Source of the DNA: Mycolicibacter heraklionensis
GTDB taxonomy: Bacteria; Actinomycetota; Actinomycetes; Mycobacteriales; Mycobacteriaceae
Direction of reading: 5' to 3'
Assembly: GCF_019645815.1 (NCBI RefSeq)
Contig: NZ_CP080997.1
Coordinates: 1,302,001 to 1,366,000, forward strand
Length of the DNA: 64,000 bases
Shown here: piece after piece, positions 53,663 to 62,517 of the stretch
Layout of the letters: each line of letters begins with the position of its first letter
Position numbering within the stretch: the stretch's first letter is position 1
Program-made: the position numbers and the translations under genes
Notes under the pieces: generated by a model
Seen by the model: only the letters and a program-made list of their open reading frames with translations
Told to the model about the DNA's origin: nothing
Databases searched by the model: none

Positions 53663-54382
53663 CTAGCGGCCGATCACCCTGGCGATGCACATCTCCGGCT
53701 CGACGAACGGCTCCAGCTCCGCGCGGCCGCCGGGAGCGTTCTCGGCGTTGAGCAGCCCACGCAGCAGGCCCCGGTGCATGGCGCAGCTGACCTCCGGGTG
53801 CGCCCGCGCCAGGTCGCGAACCGGACACGCGTGCAGCAGGATCGTGCGTCGGCTGCCGTCGCCGTCCTCCGCCGCGACGAGTTCCGCGCCGAACCCCATC
53901 CGAGCGAAGATTCCCGCGATCCGGTCGGCGCACTCGTCGATACCGGCGTCGGGGGCCGATCCGTTCGGCGTGACGGGCCCCTCGGCGACGGTGTCGTCGG
54001 ACGTCAAGATCCGGTCGGCCCACCGTTGGCCAGCCCGTTCGGCGCGCTCCTGGCGCTCGGCGGCGGTCTCACCGAGCTCCATCGCCAATATCTCGGCCAG
54101 GCTGCGATAGTCCAACCGATCGCGGACAGCCACGTAACCGGTGCGGGGCCGCCCGACGCCGTCTCGTTTGATCCGGGTCCGGGCGACCGCCCCGTCCTCG
54201 CACAAGGCGTCGAGGTGGAACCGCACCGTGGTGACGTGCAGGTGCATCCGCTCGGCGAGCTCGGCGGCATCGACTGCACCACTGGCAGCGCCCACCAGCC
54301 GCAGCACCCGTTCCCGCTGCTGGTTGCGCGGCAACCGATGACTGCGAGGGGTGCCGCGCCGCTGGCCGGACTGGTCGTGCAT
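53663..54382 (-). CDS. HTH regulator with C-terminal cysteines (possible Fe-S sensor)
   Basis: A 239-residue regulator. The N-terminal winged helix (RERVLRLVGAASGAVDAAEL, HVTTVRFHLDALCEDGAV, GRPRTGYV; about 25-90) is ArsR/DeoR-like. The C-terminal domain has Cys near residues 186, 200 and 232 (HACPVRDLARAHPEVSC; EPEMCIARV), a spacing similar in kind to SufR-type iron-sulfur regulators. AAGGAGAGG precedes ATG 54382. It is divergent from fadD36 and convergent with the AhpD-like gene. Redox or iron-sulfur sensing is inference. Confidence 0.75.
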   Translation of the reverse strand: MHDQSGQRRGTPRSHRLPRNQQRERVLRLVGAASGAVDAAELAERMHLHVTTVRFHLDALCEDGAVARTRIKRDGVGRPRTGYVAVRDRLDYRSLAEILAMELGETAAERQERAERAGQRWADRILTSDDTVAEGPVTPNGSAPDAGIDECADRIAGIFARMGFGAELVAAEDGDGSRRTILLHACPVRDLARAHPEVSCAMHRGLLRGLLNAENAPGGRAELEPFVEPEMCIARVIGR

Positions 54383-54511
54383 GGGAGTTCCTCTCCTTGA
54401 GGAGTTGCCCACAAATTTAAGGGAAGTAACTCGTTGATACCACTTGTAGCGGTCGGCCGTCGTTCGGTCGCTCGGCTGGGGGCGCGCTGCGGACCGGGTA
54501 ACGTCCCCCAG
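54383..54511. promoter_or_regulatory. Divergent intergenic region, HTH regulator / fadD36
   Basis: This 129-bp gap starts with an AT-rich stretch (about 54408-54440) that is likely the promoter zone. CTCCTTGAGGAG (5-bp arms around TG, about 54391-54402) overlaps the regulator's ribosome-binding site. No long operator dyad is evident. Confidence 0.4.
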
Positions 54512-55915
54512 ATGCTGCTGACCTCGCTGGCTGCCGACGGCTCCGATGCCTCGGACCTCGCCGATGCGGTGCGTATCGACAACACCGTACTGAGCCGTGC
54601 CGAGTTGAGTGCCGCCTCCTCGGCAGTGCTCGAAGATCTTGCCGGCGTGCCGACGGTCGCGGTGTTGGCCACCCCGACGGCGCAGACCGTGCTGGCGGTC
54701 ACCGGTTGCCTGCTGGCCGGGATACCGGTGGTGCCGGTCCCCGCCGACGTGGGCGTCGCCGAACGCCAGCACATCCTGAGCGACTCGGGTGCACGGGCCT
54801 GGCTGGGGGAGCGGCCCGACGACCTCGCCGGCCTGCCGCACTTCCCGGCCCGCGCCGGATCGTCGCACCAGTTGCCCGAAGTGAGCGAAGACGGCGCCGC
54901 GTTGATCATCTACACCTCCGGCACCACCGGCCCGCCCAAAGGCGTGCAGCTGAGCGGGCGGGCGCTGGCCGCTGACCTCGACGCGCTGGCGCAGGCCTGG
55001 CAGTGGAGTCCCGACGACGTGCTGGTGCACGGCCTGCCGATGTACCACGTGCACGGGTTGGTTTTGGGTCTGCTGGGCTCGCTGCGGGTCGGCAACCGCT
55101 TCGTGCACACCGGCAAGCCGACGCCGGAGGCATACGCAGCCGCACGCGGCACGCTGTATTTCGGAGTGCCCACCGTGTGGTCGCGGGTGGTGGCCGACAC
55201 GGGCGCCGCCGCAGCCTTGCGGCCCGCCCGGCTGCTGGTCTCGGGCAGCGCGGCGCTGCCGGTCCCGGTGTTCGACGCCCTCGTCGCGCAGACCGGTCAC
55301 GCCCCCATCGAGCGCTACGGCAGCACCGAATCGCTGATCACGCTGAGTACCCGGGTCGATGGTGAGCGCCGCCCGGGCTGGGTGGGTCTGCCGTTGCGCG
55401 GGGTGCAGACCAAGCTCGTCGCCGACGACGGTGGGCCGGTGCCACACGACGGGGCGACCATCGGGCGGCTCGCGGTGCGCGGGCCGACGCTGTTCGACGG
55501 CTACCTCAACCGGCCCGACGCCACCGCCGAGGCGTTCGACGCCGACGGGTGGTACCGCACCGGGGATGTGGCGGTGATCGACGCCGACGGCATGCACCGG
55601 ATCGTCGGCCGCGAGTCGGTCGATCTGATCAAGTCCGGTGGTTTTCGGGTCGGGGCCGGTGAGATCGAGACCGCGTTGCTGGGCCATCCCGCGGTTGCCG
55701 AAGTGGCCGTCGTCGGTTTGCCCGACGAAGACCTGGGGCAGCGAATCGTCGCGTTCGTCGTCGCCTCGCCGGACGGTTCTGCGCGGCCGACCGAATTGAT
55801 CGACTATGTCGCTCAACAACTTTCGGTGCACAAACGGCCGCGCGAGGTACGGATCGTGGATGCCCTGCCGCGCAATGCGATGGGAAAAGTGCTCAAGAAG
55901 GCGCTGCTGACGTAG
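54512..55915 (+). CDS. fadD36: Fatty-acid-CoA synthetase FadD36
   Basis: A 467-residue adenylate-forming enzyme. YTSGTTGPPKG is the ATP loop (A3), RYGSTES A5, DGWYRTGDVA A7, and the C-terminal GKVLKKAL has the catalytic Lys (A10). It is short for the family, like M. tuberculosis FadD36, which favours short or medium/malonate-type acyl chains rather than very long ones. ATG 54512 is listed; the frame is open upstream to 54434. Confidence 0.9.
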   Translation: MLLTSLAADGSDASDLADAVRIDNTVLSRAELSAASSAVLEDLAGVPTVAVLATPTAQTVLAVTGCLLAGIPVVPVPADVGVAERQHILSDSGARAWLGERPDDLAGLPHFPARAGSSHQLPEVSEDGAALIIYTSGTTGPPKGVQLSGRALAADLDALAQAWQWSPDDVLVHGLPMYHVHGLVLGLLGSLRVGNRFVHTGKPTPEAYAAARGTLYFGVPTVWSRVVADTGAAAALRPARLLVSGSAALPVPVFDALVAQTGHAPIERYGSTESLITLSTRVDGERRPGWVGLPLRGVQTKLVADDGGPVPHDGATIGRLAVRGPTLFDGYLNRPDATAEAFDADGWYRTGDVAVIDADGMHRIVGRESVDLIKSGGFRVGAGEIETALLGHPAVAEVAVVGLPDEDLGQRIVAFVVASPDGSARPTELIDYVAQQLSVHKRPREVRIVDALPRNAMGKVLKKALLT

Positions 55916-55953
55916 GCTCCGCTTGCGCGAATCGAAACCAGAAGGGTGGCCCC

Positions 55954-56250
55954 GTGAAGCCTAGGAAGCGATTCAGTCTCGCCGCTGTCACCGCCCTCGC
56001 CGGCGCGACGGTCCTACTCGGTGGCTGCTCGGCGGTGGACAAGGTCATCAACAAGGGTGGCGACACCACGTGCGGAGAGTTCAACAGCCACACCGACGAG
56101 AAGCAGCGCTCCGAAATCTCCAAGATGCTCAAGGACTCCAAGGGCGGCGAGCCGTCGAATCTGGAGCTGTCGGGAACGCAGGTGGCGGTCAGCGCCTACT
56201 GCAAGACGATCGGGAAAGACAGCGACAAGATCAGCAGGGTGATGCTGTAA
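55954..56250 (+). CDS. Small lipoprotein with two cysteines
   Basis: A 98-residue protein with a Lys/Arg-rich start, hydrophobic signal and lipobox LLGGC (Cys about 25). The mature part has TTCGEFNSHTDEKQRSEI and VSAYCKTIGK, where two Cys may pair. I know this kind of small mycobacterial lipoprotein but not its role. GTG start. It follows fadD36 by 38 bp and ends 3 bp from the converging TetR gene. Confidence 0.75.
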   Translation: MKPRKRFSLAAVTALAGATVLLGGCSAVDKVINKGGDTTCGEFNSHTDEKQRSEISKMLKDSKGGEPSNLELSGTQVAVSAYCKTIGKDSDKISRVML

Positions 56251-56253
56251 CGC

Positions 56254-56943
56254 TCATCTCAACTCGCGGCTGCGGTCACCGCAGGGACCCGCGGGTTCCC
56301 AGGACTGCATTGCGCACTCGACTCCGTCGTCGTCGAGTGCGGCGATCGGCAGCGGCGTTTGGTCACTGCGGTGGCGGATGCCGTCGAGGATGATGGCCAC
56401 ATAGCGCCGCCATAGCTCCGGGTCGATGTTGCCGGCGAACTCGCTCACCGTGCCCGCCAGTAGCGCGAAGATCGGCATGTCCGTAGACGACAGTCCGGGC
56501 CGCAGATAGCCGTCGCTTTGCGCTCGCTCGACGAGTCTCTTCGTCAGGGGAACAAGTCGCTCTTGGGCGGTCTTGACTCGATCGCCCCCGTAGGCCTTGC
56601 TGAACGCGATCTCCCGCAGCCCTCGGTCCGTCGCGGTGATCTCACACATGTGCTCGACGTACCATACGATCGCCTGCCATGAGTCTGGTTGGCACAGAGC
56701 GGTTTCCGCGAGATCTGCGAGCTGGTTCAAGCCGTCTTCGAAGATCGCCTCGAGCAGTTCCTCCTTGCTGGCGAACCTCCGGTAGACGGTGCCCACTCCC
56801 ACGCCTGCGTGATGCGCGACGTCATTGAGGTTGGGCTCCAGGCCCTTGCTGGCAAACAGGTCGCGGGCGGCCTCCAACACGCGCGCCCGATTACGCTCCG
56901 CGTCCTTGCGCAGCGGGCGGCCGGTCGTCTCACTGGCGCTCAC
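56254..56943 (-). CDS. TetR-family regulator divergent from mmpS-mmpL
   Basis: A 229-residue TetR protein. RARVLEAARDLFASKGLEPN and GVGVGTVYRRFASKEELLEA form the DNA-binding domain (about 20-70). It is divergent from the mmpS-mmpL operon with a 121-bp gap that holds a TetR-like dyad over the promoter, as in other mycobacterial efflux loci. GTG 56943 lacks a strong Shine-Dalgarno, so a leaderless mRNA is possible. Confidence 0.88.
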   Translation of the reverse strand: MSASETTGRPLRKDAERNRARVLEAARDLFASKGLEPNLNDVAHHAGVGVGTVYRRFASKEELLEAIFEDGLNQLADLAETALCQPDSWQAIVWYVEHMCEITATDRGLREIAFSKAYGGDRVKTAQERLVPLTKRLVERAQSDGYLRPGLSSTDMPIFALLAGTVSEFAGNIDPELWRRYVAIILDGIRHRSDQTPLPIAALDDDGVECAMQSWEPAGPCGDRSRELR

Positions 56944-56976
56944 AGCGGCCAAGTGTAACGCGCGCAACAGCTAAAC

Positions 56977-57014
56977 CGGATTGACTTAATCCGCTTGCAT
57001 AGTTAGCTTAGCTA
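56977..57014 (+). promoter_or_regulatory. mmpS promoter with overlapping dyads
   Basis: CGGATTGACTTAATCCG (56977-56993) has perfect 6-bp arms and contains the -35 box TTGACT (56981-56986). TAGCTT (57004-57009) is a -10 box 17 bp on, and itself lies in the palindrome TAGCTTAGCTA (57004-57014). A repressor on either dyad would block the promoter. The mmpS ATG follows 50 bp later. Confidence 0.65.
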
Positions 57015-57064
57015 CCTGGAGCGGAGACGGCGACCGGCCTGGTCAACGTCGGGGAAGGCAGACG

Positions 57065-57490
57065 ATGAAAAGGCTGATCAGCCGGGTTTGGCTGCCCGCT
57101 TTGATCGTGACGGCAGTCGCGGCGGGAGCTCTCACCGTCGCCCAGCTGCGGACCGTGTTCGGTGCGCATCCGGTCGTGGTGACCGACTTGTCCTCGGACA
57201 ACGCCGAGGACTTCAACCCGAAGTTCGTCACCTACGAGATCTTCGGTTCGGGCACCACGGCCGTCATCAACTACATGGACCTCGAAGGCAAGCCGCAGCG
57301 CGTCACGGATGTGGCGCTGCCGTGGACTCTGACTCTGCAGACCACCTTGCCCTCGGTGATGCCCAACATCCTGGCCCAGGGCGACGGCGACAGCATCAGC
57401 TGCCGGGTCACCGTCGACGACGAGGTCAAACAGGAAAGGACGGCCACCGGAGTGAATGCCGAGACCTTCTGCTTTGTGAAGGCAGCATGA
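57065..57490 (+). CDS. MmpS-family membrane-anchored accessory protein
   Basis: A 141-residue protein: one N-terminal membrane helix (about 7-28) then a periplasmic beta domain ([39 protein letters not shown]) with a cysteine pair (SCRV..FCFV), as in MmpS4/MmpS5. It works with MmpL in exporting lipids, siderophores or drugs. Its TGA overlaps the mmpL start (ATGA). Confidence 0.92.
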   Translation: MKRLISRVWLPALIVTAVAAGALTVAQLRTVFGAHPVVVTDLSSDNAEDFNPKFVTYEIFGSGTTAVINYMDLEGKPQRVTDVALPWTLTLQTTLPSVMPNILAQGDGDSISCRVTVDDEVKQERTATGVNAETFCFVKAA

Positions 57491-60384
57491 CCGCGCCGAC
57501 GGACGACGCGCCGACCGTGACCATTCCGGCGGCACGTCCCGCCGAGCGCCCGCGGCTACCCCGGTTCATCCGGAGGTTCGCGGTGCCTATCATCCTGGCC
57601 TGGATCGCCCTGATCGCCGTGCTGAACATCGTCGTCCCGCAGCTCGAGGACGTCGGCAAGCTGCGTGCGGTGTCGATGAGCCCCAATGACGCACCGTCGA
57701 TGATCGCCACCAAGCGGGTCGGAAAGGTGTTCCAGGAGTACGACACTTCCAGCTCGGTGATGATCGTGCTCGAAGGCGACGAGCCACTGGGTGCGGCGGC
57801 GCATGAGTTCTATGACCGCATGGTGCGTGATCTGCGTGCCGACACCGCCCACGTCCAGCACGTCCAGGACTTCTGGGGCGACACGCTCACTGCCAAGGGC
57901 GCCCAGAGCGCCGACGGCAAGGCCGCCTACGTGCAGGTCTACATCGCCGGCGACCAGGGTGAGACGCTGGCCAACGAGTCGGTGGACGCGGTGCGCCACA
58001 TCGCATCCGGCCTCCCCGCTCCCGCCGGTGTGAAGGCCTATGTGACGGGGCCGGCGGCAACAAGCTCCGACCAGAACCACGTCGGCGACAAGAGCATGGA
58101 GACCATCGAAATGCTCACCTTCGCCGTCATCACGGTGATGTTGTTGGGCGTGTACCGATCCGTCATCACCACGCTGATCGTGTTGCTGATGGTCGTGTTC
58201 GAGCTGTCGGCTGCCCGAGGACTGGTGGCATTCCTGGGATTCCACAACCTGTTCGGCCTGACGACCTTCGCCACCAACATGCTGGTGACGCTGGCCATCG
58301 CCGCCTCCACCGACTACGCGATCTTCCTGATCGGCCGATATCAGGAGGCACGCAAAGCCGGTGAGGACCGAGAAGCCGCGTACTACAGCATGTTCCACGG
58401 AACCGCGCACGTGGTGTTGGCCTCCGGGCTGACCATCGCCGGGGCGACGTTCTGCCTGCACTTCACCCGGCTGCCGTACTTCCAGACGATGGGCTTCCCG
58501 CTGTCGATCGGCATGGTGATCGTGGTCGCCGCGGCATTGACCCTGGGGCCCGCCGTCATCTCGGTGTGCAGTCGCTTCGGTCGGGTGCTGGAGCCCAAGC
58601 GCGTCACCCGGTCGACCGGGTGGCACCGGGTCGGCACCTCAACCGTTCGCTGGCCCGGGGCGATCCTGGTGGCCGCCGTCGCGGCGGCGCTGATCGGCCT
58701 GCTCGCGCTGCCCGGCTACCACACCAGCTACAACGACCGCATCTACCTGCCCGACGACGTCGCCGCGAACGTGGGTTACTCGGCCGCGTTCCGGCACTTC
58801 TCCCAGGCGAAGATGAACCCGGACCTGATGATGGTCGAAACCGACCGGGACCTGCGTAACCCGGCGGACTTCCTGGTGATCGACAAGATCGCCAAAGCTC
58901 TCAAGAACGTGCACGGCATCGCCCAGGTGCAGACCATCACCCGCCCCGACGGAGACCCGGTCAAACATTCGACGATCCCGTACACCCTGGGCCAGAGCGG
59001 CACGGCCCAGCTGATGAACAACGACTACATGCAGACCAACCTGGAGAACCTGCTCAAGCAGGCCGACGATCTGCAGGCCAGCATCGACTCGATGACCGAG
59101 ATGATGAACATCCAGCAGGACCTGGCCGAGGTGTCGCAGCGGATGGCCGACAAGATGTCCAACACGGCGGTCGACATCGGCGAGATGCGTAACCACATGG
59201 CCGATTTCGACGACTTCTTCCGGGTGTTCCGCAACTACTTCTACTGGGAGCCGCACTGCTTCGACATCCCCATCTGCTGGTCTTTGCGGTCGATCTTCGA
59301 TGCCCTGGACGGCGTCGACACCATGTCCGCCGACTTCGATGAGATCGTGCCCGACATGCAGCGCATGGCCGAGCTGATGCCGCGGATGGTCGCGGTGATG
59401 CCGGCGCAGATCCAGTCGATGAAGAACCAGAAGCAGACGTTGCTCAACCAGTACCAGGTGCAGAAGGCCCAGCAGGACCAGAACATGGCGATGCAGGAGA
59501 ACTCCACGGCCATGGGCGAGGCTTTCGACGCCGCCAAGAACGACGATTCGTTCTACCTTCCGCCGGAAGCCTTCGACACCGCCGACTTCAAGCGCGGTAT
59601 CAAGCTGTTCCTGTCGCCGGACGGTCATGCGGTGCGGTTCACCATCATTCACCAGGGCGACCCCTTGACGCCCGAGGGAATATCGCGCATCGAATCGCTC
59701 AAGGTCGCCGCGGCCGATGCGATCAAGGGAACACCGTTCGAGGGGGCCAAGATCTATCTCGGCGGCAGCGCCGCGATGTTCTACGACATGCAGCAGGGCG
59801 CCAACTACGACCTGATGATCGTTGCGACGGCCGCGCTGATCCTGATCTTCATCATCATGATGGTCCTGACCCGCGCCGTGGTCGCCGCGACGGTGATCGT
59901 CGGCACGGTGGTGCTCAGTCTTGGTTCCGCGTTCGGCCTGTCAGTCCTGCTCTGGCAGCACATCGTCGGCATCCCGCTGCACTGGATGGTGCTGCCGATG
60001 TCGGTCATCGTGCTGCTGGCCGTCGGCGCGGATTACAACCTGCTGCTGGTCTCGCGGATCAAGGAGGAGATCCACGCGGGTCTGCACACCGGGCTGATCC
60101 GCGCCATGGTCGGCACCGGTGCCGTGGTGACGGCCGCGGGTCTGGTGTTCGCCTTCACCATGGCCTCGATGGCGGTCAGCGCGTTGATCGTGATCGGCCA
60201 GGTCGGCACGACCATCGGGCTGGGCCTGCTCTTCGACACCTTGATCGTCCGGTCCCTGATGACGCCGTCGGTCGCCACTCTGCTGGGGCGCTGGTTCTGG
60301 TGGCCGCAGATCGTGCGTCCACGCCCGGTTCCGCAGCCCTGGCCGCAACCGATCCAGCGGGAACCGGAGGAAGTGCTGGTTTAG
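57487..60384 (+). CDS. MmpL-family RND transporter
   Basis: A 965-residue RND permease with about 12 membrane helices and two large periplasmic loops. [11 protein letters not shown] in helix 4 and [10 protein letters not shown] in helix 10 are the paired Asp-Tyr proton-relay motifs of MmpL proteins. The second loop has a long coiled coil (about 500-680, many Met/Gln/Asp) like MmpL4/MmpL5. With the MmpS and TetR genes this suggests siderophore or drug export. ATG 57487 overlaps mmpS; the stop overlaps dapD in TTAG. Confidence 0.93.
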   Translation: MTAPTDDAPTVTIPAARPAERPRLPRFIRRFAVPIILAWIALIAVLNIVVPQLEDVGKLRAVSMSPNDAPSMIATKRVGKVFQEYDTSSSVMIVLEGDEPLGAAAHEFYDRMVRDLRADTAHVQHVQDFWGDTLTAKGAQSADGKAAYVQVYIAGDQGETLANESVDAVRHIASGLPAPAGVKAYVTGPAATSSDQNHVGDKSMETIEMLTFAVITVMLLGVYRSVITTLIVLLMVVFELSAARGLVAFLGFHNLFGLTTFATNMLVTLAIAASTDYAIFLIGRYQEARKAGEDREAAYYSMFHGTAHVVLASGLTIAGATFCLHFTRLPYFQTMGFPLSIGMVIVVAAALTLGPAVISVCSRFGRVLEPKRVTRSTGWHRVGTSTVRWPGAILVAAVAAALIGLLALPGYHTSYNDRIYLPDDVAANVGYSAAFRHFSQAKMNPDLMMVETDRDLRNPADFLVIDKIAKALKNVHGIAQVQTITRPDGDPVKHSTIPYTLGQSGTAQLMNNDYMQTNLENLLKQADDLQASIDSMTEMMNIQQDLAEVSQRMADKMSNTAVDIGEMRNHMADFDDFFRVFRNYFYWEPHCFDIPICWSLRSIFDALDGVDTMSADFDEIVPDMQRMAELMPRMVAVMPAQIQSMKNQKQTLLNQYQVQKAQQDQNMAMQENSTAMGEAFDAAKNDDSFYLPPEAFDTADFKRGIKLFLSPDGHAVRFTIIHQGDPLTPEGISRIESLKVAAADAIKGTPFEGAKIYLGGSAAMFYDMQQGANYDLMIVATAALILIFIIMMVLTRAVVAATVIVGTVVLSLGSAFGLSVLLWQHIVGIPLHWMVLPMSVIVLLAVGADYNLLLVSRIKEEIHAGLHTGLIRAMVGTGAVVTAAGLVFAFTMASMAVSALIVIGQVGTTIGLGLLFDTLIVRSLMTPSVATLLGRWFWWPQIVRPRPVPQPWPQPIQREPEEVLV

Positions 60385-61325
60385 TTGGCGTGCAGGTCCT
60401 CGTTGAGGGCGATGCCCTGACCGTCGCGGGCCACCACCTCGACCGCACCGGTCTGCGAGTTGCGGCGGAACAACAGGTTGTTGCCGCCGGCCAGGTCGCG
60501 GGCCTTGGTCGTGGTGCCATCGGGCAGAGCGACCTTGGTTCCCGCGGTGACATACAGCCCGGCCTCGACGACGCAGTCGTCGCCCAGCGGGATGCCCAGC
60601 CCGGCGTTCGCGCCCAGCAGGCAGCGCTTGCCGATCGAAATCACCTGTGTCCCACCGCCGGACAGCGTTCCCATGATCGAAGCGCCGCCGCCGACATCCG
60701 AGCCGTCGCCGACCACCACGCCCGCGGAGATGCGGCCCTCGACCATCGAGGCGCCCAGCGTGCCCGCGTTGAAGTTGACGAAGCCTTCGTGCATCACCGT
60801 GGTCCCCGACGCCAGGTGCGCGCCGAGGCGCACCCGGTCCGCGTCGGCGATGCGCACTCCGGACGGCAGCACGTAGTCGACCATGCGGGGGAACTTGTCC
60901 ACGCCGTAGACGGTCACCGGTCCGCGTCGGCGCAACCGGGCACGTGTTGACTCGAAGCCCTCGACGGCGCACGGACCGTAGTTGGTCCACACCACGTTGG
61001 TCAGCACGCCGAACAGTCCGCCGGCGTTGAGCCCGTGCGGCACCACCAGCCGGTGCGACAGCAGGTGCAGCCGCAGATAGGCGTCGTAGGCGTCGACGGC
61101 GGCGTCGTCGAGTGACCCGATCACGGTGCGCACCGCGACCGTCTCGGTGCCACGGTCCTCGTCGGCGCCGAGCAGCCCGGCCAGCTCGGCGGGCACCTCG
61201 TCCGCGGTAAGGCGGGTGGTCCCGGGCTGGCCGGAGCCGCCCAACTCCGGTGCGGGAAACCAGGTGTCGAGCACCGATCCGTCTGCGGCCAGCGTCGCTA
61301 CCCCGACGCCCGAAGCTCCAGTCAC
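60381..61325 (-). CDS. dapD: Tetrahydrodipicolinate N-succinyltransferase
   Basis: A 314-residue left-handed beta-helix acyltransferase. The N-terminal domain ([14 protein letters not shown]) is followed by the hexapeptide-repeat core ([34 protein letters not shown]) and the C-terminal ALNEDLHAN end. It uses succinyl-CoA in the succinylase branch of lysine and diaminopimelate synthesis. GTG 61325 matches the known start VTGA. It is divergent from dapE, which works in the same pathway. Confidence 0.95.
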   Translation of the reverse strand: MTGASGVGVATLAADGSVLDTWFPAPELGGSGQPGTTRLTADEVPAELAGLLGADEDRGTETVAVRTVIGSLDDAAVDAYDAYLRLHLLSHRLVVPHGLNAGGLFGVLTNVVWTNYGPCAVEGFESTRARLRRRGPVTVYGVDKFPRMVDYVLPSGVRIADADRVRLGAHLASGTTVMHEGFVNFNAGTLGASMVEGRISAGVVVGDGSDVGGGASIMGTLSGGGTQVISIGKRCLLGANAGLGIPLGDDCVVEAGLYVTAGTKVALPDGTTTKARDLAGGNNLLFRRNSQTGAVEVVARDGQGIALNEDLHAN

Positions 61326-61347
61326 GCCGGCCAGGCTACTTTCTTTC

Positions 61348-61409
61348 GGCGAACAGACGCAAAAGCCCCCTGCGCGCCTCAAAATTGGGCGCTTTCACGT
61401 CTGCTCGCC
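61348..61409. repeat. Imperfect inverted repeat between dapD and dapE
   Basis: GGCGAACAGACGCAAAAGCC (61348-61367) is nearly the reverse complement of GGCGCTTTCACGTCTGCTCG plus CC (61388-61409). Both are variants of a GGCGARCAGACG..AAAGC unit, which I recall as recurring in mycobacterial intergenic DNA. It lies between two divergent starts, so it is not a simple terminator. Confidence 0.65.
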
Positions 61410-61437
61410 GGGAGACGCGACCCGTTAGGCTGAGCCC

Positions 61438-62517
61438 GTGCTGGACCTGCGCTCCGACCCGATTGCCCTGACCGCGGCGCTGGTGGACATTCCCAGCGAG
61501 TCGCGGCACGAGGCGCGGATCGCCGACGAGGTCGAAGCCGCGCTGCGGGCCCAGACGTCCGGTTTCGAGATCATCCGCGACGGTGACGCGGTGCTGGCCC
61601 GCACCCAGCTGGGACGCCCGACCCGGGTGCTGCTGGCCGGGCATCTGGACACCGTCCCGGCGGCCGGCAACCTGCCCAGCCGGCGCACCACCACCGGCGA
61701 CGAGGGCGACGTGCTGCACGGTTGCGGCACGGTCGACATGAAATCCGGGGTCGCCGTCTTCCTGCACCTGGCGGCCACCGTCGTCGAGCCTGCACACGAT
61801 CTGACCTGCGTGTTCTACGACTGCGAGGAGATCGAGGCGGCCGCCAACGGGCTGGGCCGCATCGAACGCAACCTGCCGGACTGGCTGACGGCCGACGTCG
61901 CCGTCCTCGGTGAGCCCACCGGCGGCTACATCGAGGCCGGCTGTCAGGGCACGCTGCGGGTGGTGATCAGCGCGGCGGGCACCCGGGCGCATTCGGCGCG
62001 CTCCTGGCTGGGCGACAACGCCATCCACAAACTGGGGGCGGTGCTGAACCGACTGGCCGCCTACCAGCCGCGCAGCATCGACATCGACGGCTGTGTCTAC
62101 CGCGAGGGATTGTCGGCGGTGCGCATCGAAGGCGGGGTCGCCGGCAACGTCATCCCCGATGCCGCGAGCGTGACCGTGAACTTCCGCTTCGCCCCGGACC
62201 GCACGCCCCATGAGGCGCTGACCCATGTGCAGGAGGTGTTCGACGGCCTGCACGTCGTGATCGAGCAGACCGACTCCGCCGCCGGCGCCCTGCCGGGACT
62301 CACCGCGCCCGCCGCGGCCGCGCTGGTGGCTGCTGCCGGGGGCCGGGTACGGGCCAAGTACGGCTGGACCGACGTGTCCCGGTTCGCCGCCCGCGGCATC
62401 CCCGCGGTCAACTACGGGCCGGGCGATCCCAACCTGGCTCACAAGGTCGACGAGCGGGTGCCGGTCGAGCAGATCAGCACGGTGGCGGAGCTGCTGCGCG
62501 GGTTCCTCAGCTCCTAG
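61438..62517 (+). CDS. dapE: Succinyl-diaminopimelate desuccinylase
   Basis: A 359-residue M20-family metallohydrolase. GHLDTVPA holds the first His and Asp, [10 protein letters not shown] the bridging Asp, and DCEEIEA the catalytic Glu pair; [15 protein letters not shown] is the dimer domain. It releases succinate to give LL-diaminopimelate. GTG 61438, divergent from dapD. Its end overlaps the converging gene by 11 bp. Confidence 0.94.
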   Translation: MLDLRSDPIALTAALVDIPSESRHEARIADEVEAALRAQTSGFEIIRDGDAVLARTQLGRPTRVLLAGHLDTVPAAGNLPSRRTTTGDEGDVLHGCGTVDMKSGVAVFLHLAATVVEPAHDLTCVFYDCEEIEAAANGLGRIERNLPDWLTADVAVLGEPTGGYIEAGCQGTLRVVISAAGTRAHSARSWLGDNAIHKLGAVLNRLAAYQPRSIDIDGCVYREGLSAVRIEGGVAGNVIPDAASVTVNFRFAPDRTPHEALTHVQEVFDGLHVVIEQTDSAAGALPGLTAPAAAALVAAAGGRVRAKYGWTDVSRFAARGIPAVNYGPGDPNLAHKVDERVPVEQISTVAELLRGFLSS

